Positions 28,607 through 37,604 of a DNA stretch of 64,000 nt are shown here, piece by piece. The notes beneath the pieces were generated by a model. It saw nothing but the letters and a program-made list of their open reading frames with translations, did not search any database and was not told the origin of the DNA. Location of the stretch: contig NZ_CP107007.1 in assembly GCF_025725645.1 (NCBI RefSeq), positions 2,728,001 to 2,792,000 on the forward strand, written 5' to 3'. The stretch's first letter is position 1. Each line of letters starts with the position of its first letter. The DNA is from Halomonas sp. GD1P12. GTDB taxonomy: Bacteria; Pseudomonadota; Gammaproteobacteria; Pseudomonadales; Halomonadaceae. Position numbers and translations under genes: made by a program.

Positions 28607-30451
28607 CTACTGCTTACGAGTCAGTTCGACCACGAGCGTTGCCAAACGTTGCCGCTGGCTCTTGTCCAGCTTTTGTCCCGAACGCTCGAGTGCCAACAGC
28701 GCCTCGTACTCCTCCTGCGGCGAGCGCCGGCGCTCGAGTCTCGCAAGATGCTCGACCAGCCCTAAAAGCTCGGTCTTCCTGGCCGCGGCGGGAATCAACA
28801 GCTCGCGTCGGGCGAGCTCATCGAGCGCCTGCCCCTCTTCGCTACCCTGAAAGTGCGCCAGCACCACCTGCGGGCTTTTGTAGCGCCCGGCGCGCAAAAG
28901 CGTGACCAGCTCGCGGCAAAGCACGCCATCCGGGGCGCCCTGCGGCAGCCAGTCGAGGTTTTCGGGCACGACGTCAACAAGGCGCGGCTCGAACAACAGC
29001 AGCTGGCTGATGCGCTCGACGGTCGAAAGCACCTTTCTCGAGGCTTTCGGCTTTTTTCGTGCCATCGGGGGCGCAGGCGCCGACTCCGGATAAAAACTAT
29101 CCATGAGCGGCGGTGGCTCGTCGCTACCCGGCACGAGCTCAAGGGCGGGCTTTTCGAGCATCGACGAGAGCTGCTCCTTGCCCAGCCCACTGCGTTTGGC
29201 CAGCGCCTCCAGCAGCAGCGACTTGAGCATGCCGTCCGGCACCCGGTTGATCGCCTGGAGAACGTGGCTGGCGAAGCGCTCGTTGCCCTCGACGGTATTC
29301 AGATCGCGCCCCTGGGCGGCCTGCTCGAACAGAAATTCGGAGAGTGGCATCGCGCAGGTGACCCGGTCCTGAAACGCTCGTTCGCCTTCCCGGCGCACCA
29401 GCGAGTCCGGGTCCTCGCCTTCAGGCAAAAACAGAAAGCGCGCCTCGCGCCCGTCGATCATCTGTGGCAGCGCCGTCTCGAGGGCCCGGCTCGCCGCCTG
29501 GCGCCCGGCGCGGTCGCCGTCGAAGCAAAACACCACCCGACTGACCAGCCGAAACAGCCGGTGCAGATGATCCTCGGTGGTCGCGGTGCCGAGCGTGGCC
29601 ACGGCGTTGTGGATGCCGTACTGCGCCAGCGCCACCACGTCCATGTAGCCCTCCACCATAATCAGCTGCTCGAGCTTGGCACTGGCCTTGCGCGCCTCAT
29701 AAAGACCGTAGAGCTCGCGCCCCTTGTGAAACACCGGCGTTTCCGGCGAGTTCAGATATTTCGGCTGGCCGTCTCCCATGATGCGCCCGCCAAAGCCCAG
29801 CGTGCGTCCGCGCAGATCGCGGATGGGAAACATCACCCGGTCGCGAAAGCGATCATAAGTGCGCCCGGTATCCTCACGGTGAATCAACAGACCGTACTCG
29901 ATCTGCACCGCTTCGCTGACGCCCTTGGCACTCAGGTGCTGCTTGAGCGCCTCCCAGCCATCCGGCGCGAAGCCGATGCCGTAGGCGGCGATGACCTCGT
30001 CGGAAAGATCGCGCTTTTTAAGATAGTCGCGAGCGCTCTGCCCCGCCTGCATCTTCAGACGCTCGCGGTAGAAGCTGCCGGCAAGCTCCAGAAGACTCAC
30101 GCCCTCCTTGCGCTTTTGCTCACGCTCGCGCTCGCGGGGGTCATCGGCGCCTTCGCGGGGCACGTCGAGCCCCAAGCGGGCGGCCAACTGCTCGACCGCC
30201 TCGGGAAAGGAGAGCTTGTCGTACTCCATCAAAAAGCGCAGGGCGTTACCGTTGGCGCTGCAGCCGAAGCAGTGATAGAACTGCTTGTCGGCGCTCACCG
30301 TAAAGGAAGGGGTCTTTTCCTGATGAAAGGGGCAGAGCCCGGAGTAGTTACGCCCGGCCTTTTTGAGCTGAACACGCTCGCCCACCACCTCGACGACGTC
30401 GGTGCGGTCCAGAAGATCGTCAATGAAACGCTGGGGGATCTGTCCGGCCAT
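28607..30451 (-). CDS. dnaG: DNA primase
   Basis: 614 aa. It makes RNA primers at the replication fork. The CHC2 zinc domain has LCPFHQEKTPSF and FYHCFGCSANG. The catalytic core carries EGYMDVVALAQYG (Toprim Glu) and FCFDGDRAG (acidic pair). The C-terminal region (about 470-614) is the DnaB-helicase-interaction domain. ATG 30451 begins with MAGQIPQRFIDDLL, as in other DnaG proteins; an earlier in-frame start at 30475 adds only eight residues. Middle gene of the macromolecular synthesis operon. Confidence 0.97.
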   Translation of the reverse strand: MAGQIPQRFIDDLLDRTDVVEVVGERVQLKKAGRNYSGLCPFHQEKTPSFTVSADKQFYHCFGCSANGNALRFLMEYDKLSFPEAVEQLAARLGLDVPREGADDPREREREQKRKEGVSLLELAGSFYRERLKMQAGQSARDYLKKRDLSDEVIAAYGIGFAPDGWEALKQHLSAKGVSEAVQIEYGLLIHREDTGRTYDRFRDRVMFPIRDLRGRTLGFGGRIMGDGQPKYLNSPETPVFHKGRELYGLYEARKASAKLEQLIMVEGYMDVVALAQYGIHNAVATLGTATTEDHLHRLFRLVSRVVFCFDGDRAGRQAASRALETALPQMIDGREARFLFLPEGEDPDSLVRREGERAFQDRVTCAMPLSEFLFEQAAQGRDLNTVEGNERFASHVLQAINRVPDGMLKSLLLEALAKRSGLGKEQLSSMLEKPALELVPGSDEPPPLMDSFYPESAPAPPMARKKPKASRKVLSTVERISQLLLFEPRLVDVVPENLDWLPQGAPDGVLCRELVTLLRAGRYKSPQVVLAHFQGSEEGQALDELARRELLIPAAARKTELLGLVEHLARLERRRSPQEEYEALLALERSGQKLDKSQRQRLATLVVELTRKQ

Positions 30452-30616
30452 GAGGGGCGTTCCTGCGCGGAGCAAGGGTCAATGGCCTAACCCAAGCGCG
30501 ACTTGGGTTAGATCACTCATTGATGTCGTTCTGTTCAAAAACAAACGGCCACCTGACGGCGGCCGCTTGGCATCCCTCTTGAAACACACGCCCAAGCGCG
30601 TGTTTCTGGGTACGGA

Positions 30617-30832
30617 TCAATAGAGCCGTTCGAAACGCTTACGCTCACGCTGAAGCTTTTTAGCGTGACGCTTCACAGCTGCCGCTGCCTTGCGCTTGCG
30701 CTCGGCTGTCGGCTTCTCGTAATGCTCACGACGACGTACTTCAGAGAGAACGCCGGCTTTTTCGCAAGAACGCTTGAAGCGACGCAGAGCGACGTCAAAC
30801 GGCTCGTTATCACGTACTTTTACAGAAGGCAT
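30617..30832 (-). CDS. rpsU: 30S ribosomal protein S21
   Basis: 71 aa, highly basic, with the family sequence [20 protein letters not shown] at its start and a Lys/Arg-rich end ([11 protein letters not shown]). It belongs to the 30S subunit and helps base-pair initiation with mRNA. GGTGAG precedes the ATG. First gene of rpsU-dnaG-rpoD; weak stems in the 165-bp gap before dnaG (for example GCGGCC against GGCCGT followed by GTTTTT on the minus strand) could attenuate readthrough, as known for this operon in E. coli. Confidence 0.98.
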   Translation of the reverse strand: MPSVKVRDNEPFDVALRRFKRSCEKAGVLSEVRRREHYEKPTAERKRKAAAAVKRHAKKLQRERKRFERLY

Positions 30833-31035
30833 TAAGCACTCACCACCTTAAGGAGACTTGAGTTCGGATAGTGCGCACACCGCTTAATCCAGCATCTGTA
30901 GATACAGTGTACGACCCTTTTTTACAGCGCCGAGTAGTCTAGTCGTGATACGCCTATTTTGCAACCGGGCGCGCCCGAGTGCCAGCCACCGCGCTCGCCG
31001 CGGGCACCTCTTGTTCCGATTTCTTCAAACCTGGA

Positions 31036-32460
31036 TCATAGCTTATCGCGCAGGTGCGAAAGCGAGGCGTCGATGCGCGAGGCGATCTGCTCGTCGTCCA
31101 TATTCAAAAGCTGCCCGCCGCGCTTGGCGATGCGCCCGTCCACGGCGACCAGCGAAACACTTGCCGGGGTCGCGGCGAAAACGATAAACGCGTAGGGTTC
31201 ACCAGGCAGCATGCCAAGACTCACCTGGTGGGTGTCGAGCATGATCAAATCCGCCTGTTTGCCCGGGCTCAACGTGCCGATCTCATCGCCAAGCCCGATC
31301 GACTCGGCGCCGAGGCGCGTCGCCAGCGCCACCAGCCGTTCGCAATCGACGCTGGTCTGGTGTTCGCTGGCGCCGATCTCGGTCAGTGCGGCGTGTTTCA
31401 TCACCGAAAACAGATCGCCGCTGCCGGCCAGGGCGTTGCCATCGATCCCAAGTCCCAGCCGCTCAACACTCTCAAAATGCGACAGCCGCGTAAGCCCATA
31501 GCCGACCCGGTGCTCGGTCATGGGCGTCAGCGAAAGGCTAGCGCCAGCCTCATTGAGGGCGCTCAGATGCTCTTCGCGCGCGTTGGTGGCGTGTACGACC
31601 TGAAGCTCTGGAATCAAAAACTCGCCGTCGATCAGCGCCTGAAACAGGCCATCGTGATTGTCGCCGCTGACGTGTACGGAGACAGGCAGGTTCATCTCGC
31701 GCGCCGCCTCGAACTCCCGGCGCTTGACGGCCATGGCGTCCTGATTGCCCAGGTTGTCGGGTAGCCGCCAGGCCAGGCCCAGTGACAGGCGCCCGCGCTC
31801 GCTATAGCGCTCCCAGTTCTCAACAAGCTCGCTCAGGTGCTCAAGATCGATCTGACTACCGGCGGTCTTGCTCTGATTACCGAACATCAGCCGCGTGCGC
31901 AAGGGTGAGGCGCCAAGCGCTTCGAGCGCGGCCTGACAGTGTTCGGGGCTTCGATTGTTGTCGAAAAAATCGCAGCTGGTGGTCACGCCGGCGTTGACGT
32001 TCTCCATCGCCGCCAGATACTCGCCAATCCAGATATCGCCGGGGCGAAAGTGCTCGCTCAGCCGCTGTGTCAGCGGGAAGAACAGCGTCTGCTCGGTCTG
32101 GCCGAACATGCCGCGCATTTGGGTCTGCCACATATGATTGTGGGTATCGACCAGCCCCGGCATGACGATGCAGCCTTCGCCGCTGATCATTTCGCTGTCG
32201 CCGGTGTCCAGGCTCTCACCCACCGCCTCGATACGCCCGTCCACGACCCAGATATCGGCCTTCTCCAGCGGTGCCTTGCCCTCCTCCATGGTCAGGATGG
32301 TGGCGTTCTTGATGCACCAGCGCGTGGGCGAGTCGCTGGCGGTATCGTCGCTGTCCTCGCTTTCGTCGCTGGCGTAGGCACCGGGCACCAGGCTCGACCC
32401 CGCCAGTGCCGACAGGGCGCCGAGAAGCCGGCGTCGAGTAAGGGGGAGTGCGTGCCGCAT
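31036..32460 (-). CDS. Tat-exported metal-dependent amidohydrolase (TrzA/ATZ/guanine-deaminase-like)
   Basis: 474 aa amidohydrolase-superfamily enzyme. Metal ligands are visible: DTHNHMW (HxH), VHVSG, VHATN and GIDGNA (final Asp). The C-terminal composite-domain strand includes LSPGKQADLIMLDT. The N-terminus is a twin-arginine signal, TRRRLLGALSALAGSSLVP, followed by a Ser/Asp/Glu linker, which is unusual since most relatives are cytosolic. Family members deaminate or dechlorinate ring nitrogen compounds; the substrate is unknown. It sits between rpsU and tsaD, two genes that are normally direct divergent neighbours. Confidence 0.88.
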   Translation of the reverse strand: MRHALPLTRRRLLGALSALAGSSLVPGAYASDESEDSDDTASDSPTRWCIKNATILTMEEGKAPLEKADIWVVDGRIEAVGESLDTGDSEMISGEGCIVMPGLVDTHNHMWQTQMRGMFGQTEQTLFFPLTQRLSEHFRPGDIWIGEYLAAMENVNAGVTTSCDFFDNNRSPEHCQAALEALGASPLRTRLMFGNQSKTAGSQIDLEHLSELVENWERYSERGRLSLGLAWRLPDNLGNQDAMAVKRREFEAAREMNLPVSVHVSGDNHDGLFQALIDGEFLIPELQVVHATNAREEHLSALNEAGASLSLTPMTEHRVGYGLTRLSHFESVERLGLGIDGNALAGSGDLFSVMKHAALTEIGASEHQTSVDCERLVALATRLGAESIGLGDEIGTLSPGKQADLIMLDTHQVSLGMLPGEPYAFIVFAATPASVSLVAVDGRIAKRGGQLLNMDDEQIASRIDASLSHLRDKL

Positions 32461-32648
32461 GGCGATGTCCTTGAATCCATGAACGAGAGGTGTATGAACG
32501 AGTTTAATAAACCTAGTCGAGCGCTGCCCCGCGTCAATCAGAAATCAGACGAAAGCCAGGCACGCAGCCCATGGCGAACGCGCGTACCGGCTCGAAGGCC
32601 TGGCGTGATAAAATCACGCTCATCCTGAACGCTTTTAAAGAGACCCCC

Positions 32649-33695
32649 ATGAGAGTGCTTGGCATCGAAACCTCCTGCGACGAAACCGGTGTCGCGCTTT
32701 ACGACACCCGCGCCCCGGCAGGCAAAGGGCTTTTGGCGGATACGCTCTACAGCCAGGTCGCCATGCACGCCGAGTACGGCGGCGTGGTGCCGGAGCTCGC
32801 CTCGCGGGATCATACCCGCAAGCTCTTGCCACTGATCGAACAGGTGCTCAAGGAAGCCGGTTTGGATAAGCGCGATCTCGACGGTATCGCCTATACCGCA
32901 GGGCCCGGGCTGGTCGGCGCACTGATGGTCGGCGCCAGCACCGCCCACGGCATGGCGCGGGCGCTGGATATTCCGGTGCTCGGCGTGCACCACATGGAGG
33001 GCCACTTACTCGCGCCGATGCTCGAGGAGAACCCACCGGCGTTTCCGTTCGTCGCGCTTTTAGTGTCCGGCGGGCACACCCAACTGGTCGAGGTCAGCGG
33101 GCTTGGCTGCTATCGGCTGCTGGGTGAGTCCGTCGACGACGCGGCGGGCGAAGCCTTCGACAAGGCCGCCAAGATGCTGGGCCTGGCCTACCCCGGCGGC
33201 CCCCAGGTGGCCAGGCTCGCCGAGCGCGGCGACCCGAAGCGCTTTCGCTTTCCGCGGCCAATGACCGACCGTCCGGGGCTCGATTTCAGCTTCTCCGGGC
33301 TCAAGACCCACACCCTGACCGCGATCAAAAAGCTCGACGCCGACGGGGCGCTGGACGAGCAGGCCCGCGCCGACATCGCCCGCGCCTTCGAGGAAGCGGT
33401 GGTGGACACCATGGTGATCAAGTGCCGCCGGGCGCTGGATGACACCGGGCTCAAGCGGCTGGTGATGGCCGGCGGGGTGAGCGCCAATACGCGCCTTCGA
33501 GAGCGGCTGGCCGTGGAGACCGAAAAGCGCGGTGCCCAGACGTTCTACCCCCGCGCCCGTTTCTGCACCGACAACGGCGCCATGATCGCCTACGTGGGCG
33601 CGCGGCGCCTGGAAGCCGGCGAGCGCGATACCGTCGGCGTCATGCAGTCGACCCCGCGCTGGCCGCTGGACACCCTGACCCCGCCCGAGCGCTAG
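32649..33695 (+). CDS. tsaD: tRNA N6-threonylcarbamoyladenosine transferase
   Basis: 348 aa. It transfers threonylcarbamoyl to A37 of ANN-decoding tRNAs, with TsaB and TsaE. It starts [19 protein letters not shown]; metal-binding His residues are in HHMEGHLLA; other family blocks are [10 protein letters not shown] and [14 protein letters not shown] 32649 was chosen because an in-frame start at 32571 adds a non-homologous tail. Its stop overlaps the plsY stop by 4 bp on the other strand. Confidence 0.98.
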   Translation: MRVLGIETSCDETGVALYDTRAPAGKGLLADTLYSQVAMHAEYGGVVPELASRDHTRKLLPLIEQVLKEAGLDKRDLDGIAYTAGPGLVGALMVGASTAHGMARALDIPVLGVHHMEGHLLAPMLEENPPAFPFVALLVSGGHTQLVEVSGLGCYRLLGESVDDAAGEAFDKAAKMLGLAYPGGPQVARLAERGDPKRFRFPRPMTDRPGLDFSFSGLKTHTLTAIKKLDADGALDEQARADIARAFEEAVVDTMVIKCRRALDDTGLKRLVMAGGVSANTRLRERLAVETEKRGAQTFYPRARFCTDNGAMIAYVGARRLEAGERDTVGVMQSTPRWPLDTLTPPER

Positions 33696-34270
33696 CGGCG
33701 AAGGCGGGGCTCCTGGCCGTCGCGCAGGCGGCGAATATTGAGCGCGTGGCGCGCCACCACCACCAAGGTGAACGCGCCGACCACGCCCAGATACGCAGGC
33801 AAAAGCCAGAGCGTGAACAGCGGCGCGGCCAACGCGCTTGCAAGCGAGGCCGCCGCCGCCGTGCGAAGTCGCCAGGCGATCAGCGCCCAGAGTGTGGCGC
33901 ACAAAAGCGCCACCCAGGGCACCAGCACCAGCAGCGCCCCGAAGGCGCAGGCCACCGCCTTGCCGCCGCGAAAGCCGTACCACACCGGGTAGCTGTGGCC
34001 CAACAGTATCGAAAGCCCCACCGCGCCTTGGAGCCACACCGGCAGCGCCTGGCTTTTGGCCAGCATCAACACCGGCATCGCCTTGGCGGCGTCGAGGGCC
34101 AGCGTGGCCGCCGCCAGGCGCGGCCCGTGGCTTCGCAGCACGTTGGAAACCCCCGGGTTTTGCGAGCCGCACCAGCGCGGGTCGGCAACGCCGGCGAGCC
34201 GGCACACGACGATGGCGGCAAGCCAGCTGCCGCTCAGGTAGCCCGCCAGGGCCCAGAGAAGCGCATTCAC
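33692..34270 (-). CDS. plsY: Glycerol-3-phosphate acyltransferase (acyl-phosphate dependent)
   Basis: 192 aa integral membrane enzyme that makes lysophosphatidate from acyl phosphate and glycerol 3-phosphate. Family motifs are [15 protein letters not shown] (substrate loop), [17 protein letters not shown] and a final helix with [18 protein letters not shown] 34270 gives the expected short N-terminus before the first helix, but it lacks a clear ribosome site; a GTG at 34354 would add 28 polar residues. It is divergent from folB with a narrow shared promoter region. Confidence 0.93.
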   Translation of the reverse strand: MNALLWALAGYLSGSWLAAIVVCRLAGVADPRWCGSQNPGVSNVLRSHGPRLAAATLALDAAKAMPVLMLAKSQALPVWLQGAVGLSILLGHSYPVWYGFRGGKAVACAFGALLVLVPWVALLCATLWALIAWRLRTAAAASLASALAAPLFTLWLLPAYLGVVGAFTLVVVARHALNIRRLRDGQEPRLRR

Positions 34271-34374
34271 CGGGCACACACGCGCGGGTTGGTATCGTTT
34301 GTCGGACGGCTCACGTACACTCTTTTTGACCTTGGTAGGGTTTGTAACAGGCACTTGTAACAGGAACAGGGCGC

Positions 34375-34755
34375 ATGGACCGTATTTTAATTGAAGGCTT
34401 AACGATTGAAACCGTCATCGGCGTGTACGACTGGGAGCGCACCATCACCCAGTCGCTGCGCCTGGACTTGACGCTTGCCACCGACATTCGTCCGGCGGCC
34501 GCGACCGACGACTTGCACCTGACCCTGGATTACGGCGCCGTCTGCCAGCGCATTCAGCAGTTCGCTGACGAGCACCACTTCGCCCTGATCGAAACCTTCG
34601 CCGAGCGGCTGTGCGAATGCCTGCGCCACGAATTTCCCATCAGCTGGCTACGCCTGGCCGTGCGCAAACCCGCCGCCGTGCCCGCCGCCCAAAGCGTGGG
34701 GCTCGAGATCACCCGCGGCGAGATTCCCGAGGTCATCGAGCGCCCGGCGACGTGA
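34375..34755 (+). CDS. folB: Dihydroneopterin aldolase
   Basis: 126 aa. It cleaves 7,8-dihydroneopterin to hydroxymethyl-dihydropterin and glycolaldehyde in folate synthesis. It begins MDRILIEGLTIETVIGVYDWE, with LDYGAVCQRIQQF and LIETFAERLCECL (conserved Glu/Tyr region). The ATG is preceded by CAGGGCGC. The stop overlaps the folK GTG start (GTGA), so the two consecutive folate enzymes are translationally coupled. Confidence 0.96.
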   Translation: MDRILIEGLTIETVIGVYDWERTITQSLRLDLTLATDIRPAAATDDLHLTLDYGAVCQRIQQFADEHHFALIETFAERLCECLRHEFPISWLRLAVRKPAAVPAAQSVGLEITRGEIPEVIERPAT

Positions 34756-35264
34756 GCCTGGTCTGCTTGAGCCTGGGCAGCAACGTCGACCCGGCCACGC
34801 ACCTTGGCGCCTGCTTCGAGGCGCTTACGCGCACTTTCGATGCAGTGAGAATCTCGCGGGTCTTCGAGAGCGAGCCGGTCGGCTGCCAGGCCGCGGTCAA
34901 CTTCTTCAACGCGGTGGTCGCTTTTGAAAGCAACTGGAGCCCGCAGGCGCTCAACGCGTGGACCAAAGCCCAGGAGGCGGCGCTGAACCCGCGCGCCCCC
35001 CGCAACCGCCACGCCCCCAGGGCGCTGGATATCGACCTTCTGAGCGTGGGCGATACCTGTGCCGACTTCGAGGGCTTCACTCTGCCCCGACAGGACATCA
35101 CCCGTTACGCCTTCGTGCTCAAGCCGCTCGCCGAGCTGCTACCCAACGAGCGCCATCCACGCTGTAAAACGCCCTACGCCACGCTTTTCGCGCGCGCCGA
35201 CTTCAGCGACCAGCCGCTGTGGCCGGTGACGTTCAGCTTTCGCGGCGTGGCGATTTCGCCCTAA
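34752..35264 (+). CDS. folK: 2-amino-4-hydroxy-6-hydroxymethyldihydropteridine pyrophosphokinase
   Basis: 170 aa. It pyrophosphorylates the product of FolB for dihydropteroate synthesis. Blocks are LSLGSNVDP (N-terminal), FNAVVAFES, and RNRHAPRALDIDLL (ATP/Mg site, RALDIDLL). The start is the GTG at 34752 inside the folB stop region; an earlier frame start lies within folB. Its last 4 bases overlap the cca stop on the opposite strand. Confidence 0.95.
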   Translation: MSLVCLSLGSNVDPATHLGACFEALTRTFDAVRISRVFESEPVGCQAAVNFFNAVVAFESNWSPQALNAWTKAQEAALNPRAPRNRHAPRALDIDLLSVGDTCADFEGFTLPRQDITRYAFVLKPLAELLPNERHPRCKTPYATLFARADFSDQPLWPVTFSFRGVAISP

Positions 35265-36382
35265 CCCTTTTCTGCGCTCAGAGCGTCATCGACTGCCGCG
35301 AAACGCCGCTCGCGCAGCGCCTCCCCTAGCGCCTTGCCCTGAAACCCCTCCGCCATCAGCGCTTGCGGGCTCACGTCCCGGGCGCGCCGAAACGCCTCAT
35401 CAAGCGGTTTTTCGAGCGCCGGGGCCAGCCCCCCTATCAGGGAAAGCTGCGCCTCGACCTGATCAGGCTTGCGAAAGGCATCGAGGCGTTCGAGCCACTC
35501 GAACGCGAGCGCCCCGTCGACTTCGCCCTCGATCAACGCGCGCGTAAGCGCAACGTGGCGACAAAGCGCGGCAACGGCGTTGGGCAAGCGCAGCCGCTCG
35601 ATCAGCGCCTCACGCTCGGGCTCGCAAAGCGCGCTTGCCAAAAGCGCCATGCGCCAGTGGGCAAGTTCACCTTCGCATGGCGCCTTCTCTAAAAGCCTGA
35701 GTGCCTCGTCGAGATGAGCCGCCAGGTGCGGCCACCAGCTTTCAAGCGCCCCGGCCTCGTCGAGCGCGGTAAAGAAGCGCGCCGGGTGGGGCTCGGCCAG
35801 CGCCTTCTCGGTTTCGACCCACACCCGCTCTGCGGCCAGATGCAAAAGCTCGCCGCTTTGCGCGACTTGTCGCATCAGCGTCCGGGTTTCTTCGGCGATT
35901 ACGAACCCGAGACCGGCGTAGCGGGCCAGAAAGCGTGCGGTACGAAGTACGCGTAACGGGTCCTCGGCAAACGCCGGCGAAACGTGGCGCAACAGGCGCC
36001 GCTCGAGATCCTTCTGGCCGTCGAACGGGTCGACCAGCGTGGTGTCCGGACGCTGGGCGATGGCATTGATGGTCAAATCGCGGCGCAGCAGGTCCTCCTC
36101 CAGCGTCACGTCCGGGCTTGCGTGCACCGTAAAGCCGCCGTAGCCGTGGCCCGCCTTGCGCTCGGTGCGCGCCAGCGCGTACTCCTCGAAGGTTTCCGGA
36201 TGTAGAAATACGGGAAAATCCCGCCCTACCGGCTTGAAGCCCTTCGCCCGCATCGTTTCCGGCGTGGCGCCGACCACCACCCAGTCGTTGTCGAACACCG
36301 GCCAGCCGAGCAGCGCATCGCGCACCGCACCGCCGACCCGGTACACCTCGAGTCCATCGAGCGCCTTGTCGCAAGCGTCCAC
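35261..36382 (-). CDS. cca: CCA tRNA nucleotidyltransferase, HD-less form
   Basis: 373 aa, shorter than the 412 of E. coli. It adds or repairs the 3' CCA of tRNA. Class II motifs are RVGGAVRDALLG, the acidic pair FDNDWVVVG, RRDLTINAIAQ, and EDPLRVLRTARFLARY. The E. coli enzyme has an HD phosphohydrolase domain in its C-terminal half; here that half is helical but no HD motif is visible, so it is expected to lack the phosphatase function. GTG 36382 follows AAGGGG; it begins 1 base after the apaH stop. Confidence 0.93.
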   Translation of the reverse strand: MDACDKALDGLEVYRVGGAVRDALLGWPVFDNDWVVVGATPETMRAKGFKPVGRDFPVFLHPETFEEYALARTERKAGHGYGGFTVHASPDVTLEEDLLRRDLTINAIAQRPDTTLVDPFDGQKDLERRLLRHVSPAFAEDPLRVLRTARFLARYAGLGFVIAEETRTLMRQVAQSGELLHLAAERVWVETEKALAEPHPARFFTALDEAGALESWWPHLAAHLDEALRLLEKAPCEGELAHWRMALLASALCEPEREALIERLRLPNAVAALCRHVALTRALIEGEVDGALAFEWLERLDAFRKPDQVEAQLSLIGGLAPALEKPLDEAFRRARDVSPQALMAEGFQGKALGEALRERRFAAVDDALSAEKG

Positions 36383-36383
36383 G

Positions 36384-37199
36384 TCAGCGCCCCTTCTTTT
36401 GACTGGGTACGCTTGCGCGCTCGAGCGTCTCGAGGTTCATCGCGGTGAGCGCCCCACCCCACACGCAGCCGGTATCCAGCGCATGAACATCGATCTGCGC
36501 GCCGGGGGTTTTACCCTCCAGCGCCGCCCAGTGACCGAACACCAGCCGGCTGTCGTCTCGACGCGGATACTGAAACCAGGGGTGAAAGCCTTCCGGGGCG
36601 CTATCCAGGCCCTCCTTGGCGGCAAAATCGAGCGTTTCGTCAGCGTCGATGAAGCGCATGCGGCAGAACACGTTGACCAGCGCGCGCAGCCGGTCCATGC
36701 CCTCGAGCGACTCGACGAAGCGCGCCGGCTCGTTGCCGTAAAGCGTTTGTAGAAACTGCCCGGCGTTTTCGCTTTTGAGCATCGCTTGCACCTCGGCGCT
36801 ATAGCCAAGTGCGGCGTGCGCGCTCCAGCTCGGCAGCACGCCGGCATGAGTCATCAGCGTGTGGTGCTCGAACACCGCCAGCGGCTGAGCCTGCAGCCAG
36901 TCGAGCAGCGCCTCGCGCTCCGGGGCGTTCAGAATCGCCCCCAGGGTGTCGTTCTTTTTCAGCCGGCCGCCGCCGCGAGCCGCCACCAGCAGGTGAAAAT
37001 CGTGGTTGCCCAGCACGCAGCGCGCCGCGCTCCCCAGCGCCCTGACCTCGCGAAGGCACTCGAGCGAGCCTGGGCCGCGGTTGATCAAATCGCCCACCAG
37101 CCACAGGGTGTCGCGGGTCGGGTCGAAAGCGAGTTTGTCCAGAAGTGCTACGAACTCCGCGTGGCAGCCGTGCAGATCGCCGATGGCATACGTACTCAT
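36384..37199 (-). CDS. apaH: Bis(5'-nucleosyl)-tetraphosphatase, symmetrical
   Basis: 271 aa PPP-family phosphatase. It cleaves Ap4A to two ADP, and also acts on 5' Np4-capped RNA in E. coli. The metal motifs are GDLHGC, GDLINRGPGS and GNHDF, with H later in MTHAGVLP. It is coupled to cca downstream. No Shine-Dalgarno sequence precedes the ATG; instead the start region is the third copy of a small repeat and overlaps the stop of a short upstream frame. apaG, its usual neighbour, lies 1.8 kb away on the far side of a GMC operon. Confidence 0.96.
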   Translation of the reverse strand: MSTYAIGDLHGCHAEFVALLDKLAFDPTRDTLWLVGDLINRGPGSLECLREVRALGSAARCVLGNHDFHLLVAARGGGRLKKNDTLGAILNAPEREALLDWLQAQPLAVFEHHTLMTHAGVLPSWSAHAALGYSAEVQAMLKSENAGQFLQTLYGNEPARFVESLEGMDRLRALVNVFCRMRFIDADETLDFAAKEGLDSAPEGFHPWFQYPRRDDSRLVFGHWAALEGKTPGAQIDVHALDTGCVWGGALTAMNLETLERASVPSQKKGR

Positions 37200-37238
37200 A
37201 AAACGTCGATACTCATAAAAAAACCGTTACTCATAAAA
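37194..37238 (-). repeat. Triplicated start-region repeat with possible 12-codon leader ORF before apaH
   Basis: TTTTATGAGT (minus strand) occurs three times, at 37194-37203, 37211-37220 and 37229-37238. The first (downstream) copy holds the apaH ATG. The two upstream ATGs are in frame with each other and open a frame MSNGFFMSIDVL (37196-37234) whose TGA overlaps the apaH ATG as ATGA. This could couple leader translation to apaH. Confidence 0.5.
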
Positions 37239-37373
37239 GGCGGCGACACCGTGAAAAGCGCGGGCGTGATGGAGCCGGCGCGAAACGTTGAAAGAAATGC
37301 CCGCCGAAAGCGTTCGTCCGGCTACTATAGGCAAATACCACGACCTCGTGCTGGCTTCAGGGTGACAACGACC

Positions 37374-37604
37374 ATGCCAAAACTCCACACGCTACCGATC
37401 GATTGCGAGGCGAAGGCCTGCGCGCAGCTCACGCTTACAAGCCCCTCGCGCAGGGCGCTTTTGAAAAGCCTGTCGCTCGGCGCCGGCGGCGCGCTGCTGG
37501 CCGGCGTGCCCCCTACTCTGGTCCAGGCAGCGTCGACAGCGCCGTCGCTATTGAAAAACGGCTGGCTGTTGCGCCGCGCCGACATCGACGGTGCGAGCCG
37601 CTAA
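37374..37604 (+). CDS. Tat-signal mini-protein, putative leader subunit of the GMC oxidoreductase
   Basis: 76 aa. A 25-residue N-region leads to a twin-arginine signal SRRALLKSLSLGAGGALLAG, then an AQAAS-type cleavage region, leaving only about 24 mature residues (STAPSLLKNGWLLRRADIDG). The stop overlaps the GMC start (TAATG), so the two are coupled. Membrane sugar dehydrogenases of the GMC class often have a small Tat-bearing subunit that carries the flavoprotein to the periplasm; this one is far shorter than the usual 150-200 aa. Function is inferred from context. ATG 37374 is the first start inside the frame that gives the signal. Confidence 0.65.
   Translation: MPKLHTLPIDCEAKACAQLTLTSPSRRALLKSLSLGAGGALLAGVPPTLVQAASTAPSLLKNGWLLRRADIDGASR

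Noticed and set aside
28853..30490. A 545-codon open frame opposite dnaG
   Set aside because: Antisense to primase with its zinc and Toprim motifs; no motif of its own.
30582..30605. Stem AAACACACGC/GCGCGTGTTT before rpsU's downstream gap considered as a terminator
   Set aside because: One mismatch and no T run in either direction; too weak to call.
33060..34277. A 405-codon leftward open frame across tsaD and plsY
   Set aside because: It covers conserved parts of tsaD on the other strand and plsY in another frame; both are well supported.
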